From NCBI RefSeq assembly GCF_003674065.1, contig NZ_RDBE01000007.1, forward strand, positions 172,893-236,892: a DNA stretch of 64,000 nt, given 5' to 3'. Positions 35,110 to 41,371 of the stretch are shown here, in pieces (the stretch's first letter is position 1; each line of letters opens with the position of its first letter). Made by a program: the position numbers and the translations under genes. The notes beneath the pieces are model-generated. The model did not search any database. It saw only the letters and a program-made list of their open reading frames with translations, and was not told where the DNA came from. Origin of the DNA: Nocardioides mangrovicus (GTDB taxonomy: Bacteria > Actinomycetota > Actinomycetes > Propionibacteriales > Nocardioidaceae).

Positions 35110-35271
35110 GTGCACACCTTGGGGACAGTGGCCTTGTGGGTCTTGTTCGTTGCCGTGTGTGCGTTCGCGAGTTGGACGCGCAGCCGGTTCGGGCCGGGCA
35201 AGATCGCGCCCCGTCGTGAGCGCGATGAGATCCGCAGGCGGCGGTTCCACGACGACCGTGGCGACGGCTAG
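35110..35271 (+). CDS. Small single-pass membrane protein, 53 aa
   Basis: A GTG at 35110 gives 53 residues: one hydrophobic helix (LGTVALWVLFVAVCAFASW) followed by an Arg-rich tail (REREI-like, ending FHDDRGDG). TACCGT ends 7 bases before the start, fitting a leaderless -10. It ends at the 3' end of the convergent gene (four-base overlap). No family is recognised. Confidence 0.5.
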   Translation: MHTLGTVALWVLFVAVCAFASWTRSRFGPGKIAPRRERDEIRRRRFHDDRGDG

Positions 35272-35558
35272 ACGGCCGTCCTCCGCACGTGAGCGGCGGT
35301 CTGGGCCAGATCAGCTCCCGCGGCCACCAGCCGGGACAGGTACTCCGGAGCGTCGGGCGCAGCTGCGCCGTGGCGTAAGAACAAGCCGAGGTAGTGCCCC
35401 GCCGCCGCGGCGAGCAAATCCCGCCGCCCGCCGGCCCGCTGCTGGAGCAGCTCGATCGACTCATCCCGTCCAATCCCGTCGTGCAGATCTCGGTCGACGG
35501 TGGCGATGAGCTCGATGACCAGCGCTCGGTCGGGGTCGAGACGCCGCGACGGGCTCAC
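35268..35558 (-). CDS. Hypothetical protein, 96 aa
   Basis: A GTG at 35558 forms a GTGA overlap with the stop of the upstream minus-strand gene and gives 96 mostly helical residues (ALVIELIATVDRDLHDGIGR; DLLAAAAGHYLGLFL). The longer frame upstream is not used because it is antisense-like. No family is recognised; it is clearly coupled to its neighbour. Confidence 0.55.
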   Translation of the reverse strand: MSPSRRLDPDRALVIELIATVDRDLHDGIGRDESIELLQQRAGGRRDLLAAAAGHYLGLFLRHGAAAPDAPEYLSRLVAAGADLAQTAAHVRRTAV

Positions 35559-35758
35559 GCGCTGGTCACGTGCGGAAGACCGTTGGCGTCCTCGTAGTCC
35601 CACACCGCCCACGACCAGCCCTCCCAGAACGCGCCGGTCTGCTCGGCCTCGCGGACGGCCTGGTGGGCTCTGGCGGACTCCCGGCTTGTGGCCAGGCACA
35701 TGGCGCGGCCGGCGTCGTAGCCGAGGGCGAAGTCGCGTTCAGGGGGTGCGTCGTCCAT
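35555..35758 (-). CDS. Hypothetical protein, 67 aa
   Basis: The ATG at 35758 gives 67 residues containing DFALGYDAGRAMCLATSRES and FWEGWSWAVWDYED, a compact helical protein rich in aromatic residues. A TTG at 35794 would add 12 residues. It overlaps the following gene by four bases. No family is recognised. Confidence 0.55.
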   Translation of the reverse strand: MDDAPPERDFALGYDAGRAMCLATSRESARAHQAVREAEQTGAFWEGWSWAVWDYEDANGLPHVTSA

Positions 35759-35806
35759 CCGCTTATAGAACACGCGTTCGACTTGGCTGGTCAACCCGTG
35801 GTCGGC

Positions 35807-35908
35807 CTACCGCCCCATCGCGACCAAGGCCAGCAGGATCGCTGCACCCACCATCGCGCCGGCAAGAGCAGCCAGCAGCACCTCCCGGCTCCGTGAACGA
35901 CCGTGCAC
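35807..35908 (-). CDS. Very small membrane protein, 33 aa
   Basis: A GTG at 35908, right after an in-frame TGA four codons upstream, opens 33 residues: a basic start (VHGRSRSRE) and one hydrophobic helix (VLLAALAGAMVGAAILLALV) ending MGR. It lies about 50 bases before the next minus-strand gene, so the three probably form one short operon. Function is unknown. Confidence 0.4.
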   Translation of the reverse strand: MHGRSRSREVLLAALAGAMVGAAILLALVAMGR

Positions 35909-36282
35909 CCACTCAGGATCTCAGACCAGGTGGATGCAGGCAGCGCGGTCCTAGCTACCCGCTGAAACAGCGGCGATGTTGTATGTGACAAACCCAGGCG
36001 ACGAGAGCAGCCCAGCCGTACCGTTGGGCCACAGCCTGCTCAACGCTTAGCGCTGGTACTGAGCGTCACTGAATCCAGGGATGACGGCACCGTTCGAGTC
36101 GGGCCAGGCCCCACGGAGTTCGCGTCAAGCGCGGACTCCGGAAACGTTGAAGCCCCCGTTGGTCGGCGGGGGCTTCGTCGTCTTCTCGGTTGTGCTGACG
36201 ATGGTCTCCGCCGTGGTCGCCATCCTCGGCAGGCCCGTCGTCTGGATCAACGGCCAGCAGTGCGCGAAGGGCCTCCACTGGG
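35909..36282. other. 374-base stretch with no supported gene
   Basis: No coding frame here looks real; the plus-strand frame at 36081 runs through a terminator and antisense of the HTH pseudogene. The stretch holds a small hairpin (CCGCTG-AAA-CAGCGG, 35959-35973), a TTGTCACATAC-like sequence on the minus strand (about 35980) that could be part of a promoter for the small-gene operon, and the terminator at 36149-36176. Confidence 0.5.
36149..36176. terminator. Rho-independent terminator
   Basis: GAAGCCCCCG (36149-36158) and CGGGGGCTTC (36167-36176) form a 10-bp stem with an 8-base loop, followed on the plus strand by GTCGTCTTCTC and preceded by GAAACGTT. This is the best classical terminator in the window. 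It probably ends minus-strand transcription from the 36.3-39.9 kb genes, or plus-strand transcription entering the region. Confidence 0.75.
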
Positions 36283-36681
36283 TCAAGGCGGCGGAGGCTG
36301 GTGCGCAGATGCGGCGAGTGGCAACCGCTTCCGTTGCGCTGCCCGCGCCCGCTCCGACAGCTCGAGCAGATCGCGCCGCACTCACCGCCGTCCGTCGGAG
36401 ATCTCGTAGGGCAGCCGGTCGCGCTTGAGCCGCACGTGCATGGCCTGTCGGGTCACGCCGGCCACCTCTGCGGCCTGGGGAACGGTCAGCCAGTAATGCT
36501 CGTCGTCGGGCGGGCCGGTGAGCCTGGGCTCCCTTTGCGCCTTGACCTCGGCCTGCTCGCGGCGCTGCTGGGCGAGCTGCTCGACCTGGGCGCGGTTCAA
36601 CGACGGTAGGTACCGGGGTGCGTCACGGCTGGTCAGCAGGCCGCGGGCGGGCGGGTGAGCCAGGGTGGGGCTAGTGCCCAC
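36283..36681 (-). pseudogene. HTH (Xis/MerR-like) protein interrupted by TGA
   Basis: The frame encodes a Gln/Arg-rich helix (LNRAQVEQLAQQRREQ), then HYWLTVPQAAEVAGVTRQAM and LKRDRLPYEISDGRR, a helix-turn-helix with its wing. At 36382-36384 it meets TGA. The same frame then continues with VRRDLLELSERARAAQRKRL to another TGA at 36283. Relatives of this fold have a residue here and continue with a helix, so the TGA most simply replaces a TGG (Trp). The start is uncertain (GTG 36681 used; TTG 36609 possible). Confidence 0.65.
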
Positions 36682-36785
36682 AGCGGGGCAGCGGCGGGCA
36701 TGTGGAGCCCTCCGCTGGCCGGGTCTACTACTTGCGCATCTGAGGCTTTGCTGGGAACTCTTGACTCGCGAGTTCGCCGAGCCAT

Positions 36786-37197
36786 CAGAAGTTGCGCCAT
36801 GCTTGGCCGGTACTCTCCTCGTCCCGAAACCGAAGAAACTCTGTGGCGGCTCGGTAGAAGCGAGCGGTCGGTAGGCCCCATTCGAGCATGGCCACCTCTC
36901 GGCGGACGTAACCGAGCTTGATGTCGAGCGCGAACATGTCGAACATCGCGACGGCTCGGTTGCGCTGGCGTAGTCCTGTGGAGATTGGCGGCGGAGGTCA
37001 GCGACGTCGGCGACGGTCTGGCAACGTTCGTAGATGAGGCGTCGCCCTTCTTGGAGCTCTGGATCGAGCATGCGCTCATGCAGTTGTAGGAACGTGTCGC
37101 GACGATCCTGACGTCTTCCGTCTAGGAAGCTCAGGCTGTTGATACTGAGGGCGACGAGCGCGATGGCGAGCGAAATCCACGACAGGGTCGAATGCAC
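36786..37197 (-). pseudogene. DUF4760-like membrane-anchored protein, frameshifted
   Basis: The GTG at 37197 starts a protein with one membrane helix (LSWISLAIALVALSINSLSF) then RRDTFLQLHERMLDPELQEG and VADLRRQSPQDYA. At about 36970 one base is missing. The next frame continues with QRNRAVAMFDMFALDIKLGY, VRREVAMLEWGLPTARFYRA and ends AWRNF-stop at 36786. The two halves fit a single DUF4760-type protein. Family assignment is tentative; the frameshift is clear in the sequence. Confidence 0.7.
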
Positions 37198-37278
37198 AGG
37201 CTCAGCGTGCCTCTGCGTGTGTAGCGATGCTTCAGTTGACTTGTCTCGAGCTAGGCGGCTACCGCGCCCGCTGAGCCC

Positions 37279-37473
37279 CTACGCGAGTGCGGCCTCGGTC
37301 TGGGCAAAAGCCTGGCAGTTGGCGCAGTCCGCTTCTCGGTGCTCCCCGGAGCAGACGGCAGTGTGGCGGAACCCGTTACGGAACCGGCGACGAGAGTTGG
37401 CGATGTCCCCACGCTTGGCGAACCAGAGCAGCTCCTCGAGCGCGTCGCGATCAATCGTCACGGTCTCAGCCAT
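37279..37473 (-). CDS. Small protein with Cys/His cluster, 64 aa
   Basis: The ATG at 37473 gives 64 residues: TVTIDRDALEELLWFAKRGD, then a CSGEHREADCANCQ cluster that could bind zinc. The frame stays open upstream of this ATG for over 170 bases without another standard start and encodes HTH-like sequence, so the gene may be the 3' part of a larger protein whose start has been lost. Confidence 0.5.
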   Translation of the reverse strand: MAETVTIDRDALEELLWFAKRGDIANSRRRFRNGFRHTAVCSGEHREADCANCQAFAQTEAALA

Positions 37474-37645
37474 GACTTGAGAGTAGGGCTTCGCAGGGAC
37501 CGCTTCCTGGCCGCGAGCGTTGGTGATGGTCTCAATCGGGATTCCCCGATTGAGGTCGTCGCGGACAGTGCGCTCACTGACGCCACCGATGTCAGCGATC
37601 TGCTGGTGCCTGTGAACGGTCTTCTGGGTTACCGCTGCTCGATAC
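37474..37645 (-). other. Coding-like HTH remnant in frame with the gene at 37279
   Basis: Read on the minus strand, this stretch gives HRHQQIADIGGVSERTVRDD, then LNRGIPIETITNARGQEAVP and KPYSQVMAET, entering the 64-residue gene in frame. HTH followed by ITNARGQ-like sequence is typical of phage ParB/HTH proteins. No ATG, GTG or TTG precedes it, which suggests loss of the 5' end. Confidence 0.5.
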
Positions 37646-37652
37646 TGGGGGG

Positions 37653-38153
37653 ATGAGGTTCTCGCAGTCAGAAGTTGACCTTCTGCGTGACCTGCTTACT
37701 GCTCGCACTGATGGCGGGGGCGTCGAGGTGCCGCCGTCCATTTTGCTGGCCGTCTTGGCGTGCGCTGGCGGTCAAACCATTCGCGATGCGTGGGGGTCGG
37801 TGCAGGACTCTCGGGAAGGCGATGGCTGGCAGGTGTTGGCGGTCTGCGATGAGACCGTGGTTGAGGTCGTTGCGAACCCGTATGTCGACGAGGGTGACGG
37901 CAAGTGGCAGGAAGGCATTGATGCCGTCGTGCATCGGATTTCGGACATCAGCTCCGTGAATGTGGTCAGACCAGAGGGGTCGTGGAGCCCGGACCTTGAG
38001 GCATGGGTGAGTGAACCCGGTTGGGTCTTCAAGTTTCGCGACGGCACCGTGCTCAAGTTGTGGGGTAGGCACGTCGACGGAAAGTGGCAGAGGAGTCTTG
38101 CCTCGGATGTAGGTCAGGTTCTGCATCGCCGGTGGCTGGATCAGTGCAGCTGA
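37653..38153 (+). CDS. Hypothetical protein, 166 aa
   Basis: The ATG at 37653 gives 166 residues with a helical start (SQSEVDLLRDLLTAR) and a strand-rich second half (WVFKFRDGTVLKLWGRHVDG). Its base composition is visibly more AT-rich than the chromosomal genes, consistent with foreign origin. GATACT lies 6 bases upstream of the start as a possible leaderless -10. No family is recognised. Confidence 0.6.
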   Translation: MRFSQSEVDLLRDLLTARTDGGGVEVPPSILLAVLACAGGQTIRDAWGSVQDSREGDGWQVLAVCDETVVEVVANPYVDEGDGKWQEGIDAVVHRISDISSVNVVRPEGSWSPDLEAWVSEPGWVFKFRDGTVLKLWGRHVDGKWQRSLASDVGQVLHRRWLDQCS

Positions 38154-38169
38154 GGGCGGAGCTGGCCGT

Positions 38170-38988
38170 CTACCGCGGCTCGGGGTAGTTCTTCGCCGTG
38201 AGCCCGCCCTTGGGCAGTTGCAGCTTCGAGCGGGTGCCCCCGGTCCGGTAGACGTTCCAGGCGACGATGGTGAGCGCGACGGCTTCGGTCTCGTTGAGGC
38301 GGTGGCCGCCGACGCGCAGTCGGACGATGCGGTCGCGGAGGAGTGCGATGGGGTCGTCGGCGGTGAGGCTGTCGCCGTCGGTGACGCGGGCCAGGAACCA
38401 GGAGGCGGCGTCGGAGTCGATAGCGCTGAACAGCCAGTGGCATAGGCCGACGATGCTGGCCGGCAGCAAGCTCTTGGAGGACAGGCCGGTGGCGACCTCG
38501 GCGGAGGTGCGCAGGCTGGGGTGTGTTTCCAGAAACGCGTTCATCTCCAGCGGCGTGGGGTAGACCGAGCCCGTCTTCACTCGGAAGCCGCGGTCCCACA
38601 GGATCGCCCGGCGGGTGACCGCAGCCAGGACGCTGGTGTTCTCCTCGCCCTGGAGCTTGAGGGCGTCGGCGTAGGTGCGTTTCGCTCCGGCGTCAACGGT
38701 AGCCATCACCGCAGCGGGCAGGCCGCGCACGACGATCATCGGCACGGTGGTCTCAGCAGCCACGACGGCTTGGCAGCGGTGCTGGCCGTCGAGCAGGGTG
38801 CCGTCGGTGGCGATCTTGATGGTCTCCCCGTTCAGTCGCCAGGAGCCGGCGATCATGTCGCGGGCGTAGGCGTCGACGACGTTCTTGCGCACGTTGCGGT
38901 TGTTGGGGTTCTTCGAGAGTCAGGTCTCGGCCATCTCGGGGGTGACGTCGAGGATCTCGACGGACGGAGCGGTCGGGGCGGTGGGCAT
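38170..38988 (-). pseudogene. Phage-type ParB/nuclease-superfamily protein interrupted by TGA
   Basis: From ATG 38988 the frame encodes SVEILDVTPEMAET, then TGA at 38920-38922, then LSKNPNNRNVRKNVVDAYAR and the ParB-like core (GTLLDGQHRCQAV) and a long helical domain to 38170. In related proteins Trp stands at the interrupted position (a WL pair before the NxxNR motif), so TGG has most likely become TGA. A shorter product could start at the GTG encoding the V of VRKNVVDA (38892), but would lack the first strand. The last residues are PEPR followed by TAG. Confidence 0.75.
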
Positions 38989-39105
38989 GCGGGTCCGTTT
39001 TGGATGGTGGGCGACCTCAAGTTCAGAACTGAAAATGAGACATGGCGGAGCCCGCCACGTGGGCGGGCTGGCTTGGTGGGGAGCGGCCTGGGGGATAGGC
39101 GTGCA

Positions 39106-39432
39106 TCAGTTCGCGACCAGGGAGAGATGACGGTTGTTCGATGTCGCCTCGGCCAGCTCGTACGCCTTGAGCAAGGCGTGGGCCAGACGTCGCGCGTCTG
39201 CGGCGGGCCCGTCGTGGCCATCACTGACCCAGACCGTCGCGTCGTCGGCGGCAATCACGGTTCCGTCGACGAACGTAGTGACTGAGAGTCCGACGCTGAA
39301 CTCAGCGTCGATCAGGCCGTGATGGATGACGAGACCGTTCCAGTTGGATAGGTCGTCGACGTGCTCCTCCGCCGACACCTCACACCATGTCGGGCACACC
39401 ACATATGGGGCTGCCGCGGGTGCGGTGGTCAT
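39106..39432 (-). CDS. DUF6907-like protein, 108 aa
   Basis: The ATG at 39432 gives 108 residues: CPTWCEVSAEEHVDDL near the N-terminus, then HHGLIDAEFSVGLSV and a C-terminal helix (ARRLAHALLKAYELAEA). The CPTWC motif and following strands are typical of the DUF6907 proteins found in actinobacterial integrative elements; function is unknown. It overlaps the upstream gene by ATGA, so the two are coupled. Confidence 0.7.
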   Translation of the reverse strand: MTTAPAAAPYVVCPTWCEVSAEEHVDDLSNWNGLVIHHGLIDAEFSVGLSVTTFVDGTVIAADDATVWVSDGHDGPAADARRLAHALLKAYELAEATSNNRHLSLVAN

Positions 39433-39971
39433 GCGTCGTCGCCGCCGACGGGCTCCCGCTTGCCGTCTGCGACGTCGCAGACGTAGGTCAGAGCGGTGAT
39501 CAGCTCGCGAGCATCTTCGACCCGCAGGCGGAGCTTTTCGACGAGCTTCAGCTCGCGGCCATCCGGCCAGTGCCTCGGACTCACGCGAATCATCGGCTCT
39601 CGAGTGCCGATCTGCTCGAGCTGGGTCTCGATTGAGCTCGTGACAACTTCTCGAGTGCCCACGCGATCTCCGGTGCCTGAGTACCAGGTGCCCGAGTACA
39701 GGCTGGCGACAGTCGTGGGCGTCGCGAGCAGATGATGATGCGCGCGCATCGGGTTGGACCAGCCCACCTCGTGGCCGTAGATCTCGTCGGTCTCGCGCGC
39801 TACCCAGCACCAGGTCGGGCAAGGATTGGGATCGGGATGCTCGCCCTTGCGCCCGTCAGAGAAGTAGTTGCTCGGCCGCACTCCTAGAGCGCGACGCAGG
39901 GCCAAGTCTGCGGGCTCTTCGGTCTCGTCGGCCGGGTCAATCGCTGGTGCTTGCGTCATCATGTCGGTCAT
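39429..39971 (-). CDS. DUF6907-like protein, 180 aa
   Basis: This larger relative of its neighbour has CPTWCWVARETDE near residue 50, then GWSNPMRAHHHLLA and a C-terminal helix with VEDARELITALTYV. The pair probably arose by duplication. The ATG at 39971 is preceded by GAGAGG. It is the last gene before the right attachment site; the integrase gene normally expected here is absent. Confidence 0.68.
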   Translation of the reverse strand: MTDMMTQAPAIDPADETEEPADLALRRALGVRPSNYFSDGRKGEHPDPNPCPTWCWVARETDEIYGHEVGWSNPMRAHHHLLATPTTVASLYSGTWYSGTGDRVGTREVVTSSIETQLEQIGTREPMIRVSPRHWPDGRELKLVEKLRLRVEDARELITALTYVCDVADGKREPVGGDDA

Positions 39972-40080
39972 GGCGGTCGCCTCTCATTGCTGGTCCCTCC
40001 AACAGAGGGGGATTGGCGTTGAGAAGGACGGCGTCCGCCGCGTAAATGACCTGGTGGCACAAGGGTTCTGAGGTTCAGTC

Positions 40081-40120
40081 CTCATAATCCCTGGGTCGTG
40101 GGTTCAAGCCCCACCCGCCC
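40081..40120 (+). repeat. Right attachment core (attR), tRNA 3'-half remnant
   Basis: This stretch is identical to 32331-32370 and is followed by CACTCC. It holds the anticodon loop to acceptor stem of the original tRNA, but no 5' half, so it is not a functional tRNA. The base after the core (C at 40121) and the following A would have completed the original CCGCCCC acceptor strand and discriminator. Confidence 0.92.
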
Positions 40121-40328
40121 CACTCCGGTAAGCCACCTGGCTGCGGGCGAGCTTGCGCCGATAGCGGCGTCGGCCGGCGATCTGGACCAGGCAGGCGGCC
40201 ACGACGCAGGCTCCCAACGAGAGCCACAGCGGCCGGTGGGTGGCGTCGAGAACGAGGAACGTGGCCAGGGCAGGTAGACAGGCCATCCGCCAGCGAATCC
40301 ACCATGCTGCACTGCGGAGCAGGCTCAT
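40104..40328 (-). CDS. Small two-helix membrane protein ending in attR
   Basis: The ATG at 40328 gives 74 residues: SLLRSAAWWIRWRMACLPAL, a second hydrophobic helix (LWLSLGACVVAACLVQIAG) and a basic tail. The stop and last five or so codons lie inside the attachment core, so the gene is antisense to the tRNA 3' end both before and after integration. The C-terminal residues are thus dictated by tRNA sequence. No family is recognised. Confidence 0.55.
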   Translation of the reverse strand: MSLLRSAAWWIRWRMACLPALATFLVLDATHRPLWLSLGACVVAACLVQIAGRRRYRRKLARSQVAYRSGAGGA

Positions 40329-40499
40329 CGCCCGAGGATCGCAGGCGATCGCTGCGGTGGACAGAGGTGTGGCCATGGTGGGACGCCACCTGCTCCGGGA
40401 TCCCCCCTCGTGAGTGCCGCCGAGTCGACGAAGGTCGCGCTCGACGGGTTGGACCGGCATGCTGGGATGGTCGGGTCGTGGTCGAGGAGAGGGTCTGTC

Positions 40500-40742
40500 A
40501 TGTCCGAAACAACTGCCCGCCGCCGTCGCGGGTCGGGTCTGGGCGGGTTGATCACCCTCATCGTGGTGATCTGGCTGGTGATCGGCGCGCTGGCCGCGTT
40601 CCAGCGCGACTACTTCAAGGGCGGCAACGACAGCTGCGCCCACACCGGCACGGTGATCGTCACGATCATCGCGGGACCGCTGAACTACGTCGGCGCGAAC
40701 CCGAAGGTGCACGACTGCAAGGTGCCGCAGCCGAGCAAGTAG
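40500..40742 (+). CDS. Small secreted or membrane protein, 80 aa
   Basis: ATG 40500 follows a good ribosome site (GAGGAGAGGG). The 80 residues have a basic start (ETTARRRRGSGLGG), one hydrophobic helix (LITLIVVIWLVIGALAAFQ) and a short tail with two cysteines (DSCAHTG and VHDCKVP), which could form a disulfide outside the membrane. Function is unknown. Confidence 0.65.
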   Translation: MSETTARRRRGSGLGGLITLIVVIWLVIGALAAFQRDYFKGGNDSCAHTGTVIVTIIAGPLNYVGANPKVHDCKVPQPSK

Positions 40743-40752
40743 CGTCGTCGCC

Positions 40753-41268
40753 ATGAGCGCCGCGAACGACATCCTGCTCGACGCCTACGACCGGGTGGCG
40801 GAGTCGGTGCCGCAACTGCTCGACGGGCTGAGCACCGAGGCCGCGGCCTGGCGGCCCGCGCCCGGGGCGAACTCGATCGGGTGGCTGGTCTGGCACCTGA
40901 CCCGGGTGCTCGACGACCACCTGGCCGACGTCGCCGGCGACCCGCAGGTCGCCGTGAGCCAGGGCTTCGAGGAGCGGCTGGGGTTGGACCTGCCCTCCGG
41001 CGACACCGGCTACGGCCACAGCAGCGACGACGTGGCGAAGGTGCGGTTCGACGATCTCGGGGTGCTGGCCGAGTACCACGCGGCCGTGCAGCAGCAGGTG
41101 GCCGGCTACCTGGCTCGGGCCGAGCACTTCGACCGCGTGGTGGACGAGCGCTGGGACCCGCCGGTGACGCTGTCGTCGCGGCTGGTCAGCGTTGCCGACG
41201 ACATGGCCCGCCACATCGGTCAGGCCCAGTACGTCGCGGGGCTGTGGGAGCAGCAGGAGAACGGCTGA
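40753..41268 (+). CDS. DinB-like (mycothiol-dependent) family protein
   Basis: The 171-residue four-helix protein has WLVWHLTRVLDDHLADVAG and RHIGQAQYVAGLW, with His residues placed as in the DinB/YfiT/maleylpyruvate-isomerase superfamily metal site. In actinobacteria many such proteins are mycothiol-dependent transferases. The actual substrate is unknown. Confidence 0.85.
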   Translation: MSAANDILLDAYDRVAESVPQLLDGLSTEAAAWRPAPGANSIGWLVWHLTRVLDDHLADVAGDPQVAVSQGFEERLGLDLPSGDTGYGHSSDDVAKVRFDDLGVLAEYHAAVQQQVAGYLARAEHFDRVVDERWDPPVTLSSRLVSVADDMARHIGQAQYVAGLWEQQENG

Positions 41269-41291
41269 GGCAGAAACCCGGGGAGTGGCCC

Positions 41292-41316
41292 GTAACCCCT
41301 GTCCGGTTTGTCCGTT
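41292..41316 (+). promoter_or_regulatory. Candidate ECF-sigma promoter of the first LPXTG-like gene
   Basis: GTAAC (41292-41296) and CGTT (41313-41316) are separated by exactly 16 bases, the spacing and element types of ECF sigma-factor promoters (GGAAC-N16/17-CGT). The same pair, with the same spacing and the longer match CGTAACCC, precedes the paralogous gene at 43591. A 7-bp hairpin (41328-41346) lies in the predicted leader. Confidence 0.5.
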
Positions 41317-41371
41317 AGGTGTCATGTGACGGGAATCTCTCCCGTCGCCGACATCGAACGGGGGACCGACC

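Larger units (their letters stand above)
32331..40120. mobile_element. Degenerate integrated phage/plasmid-like element in a tRNA gene
   Basis: The element is bounded by a 40-bp perfect direct repeat that starts at the anticodon loop of tRNA(CAT), the usual target form for tyrosine recombinases. Genes inside (DUF2742, P4-type primase, HTH proteins, ParB-like protein, DUF6907 proteins, tiny membrane proteins) are of phage or conjugative-element type and include stretches of visibly lower GC. No integrase, excision, transfer or capsid gene is intact. Four genes carry frameshifts or nonsense codons, so the element is likely immobile on its own. Confidence 0.88.

Noticed and set aside
36081-36428. 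Plus-strand open frame of 115 codons in the element
   Set aside because: It runs through a strong terminator hairpin and the antisense of the HTH pseudogene.
36283-38988. Opal (TGA) codon reassignment to Trp in the element
   Set aside because: The same element uses TGA as an ordinary stop (for example DUF2742, the HTH pseudogene end and DUF6907), no suppressor tRNA is visible, and nearby frameshifts point to decay.
40081-40120. Second tRNA(CAT)-like sequence
   Set aside because: Only the 3' half is present; it is the attR copy of the integration core.
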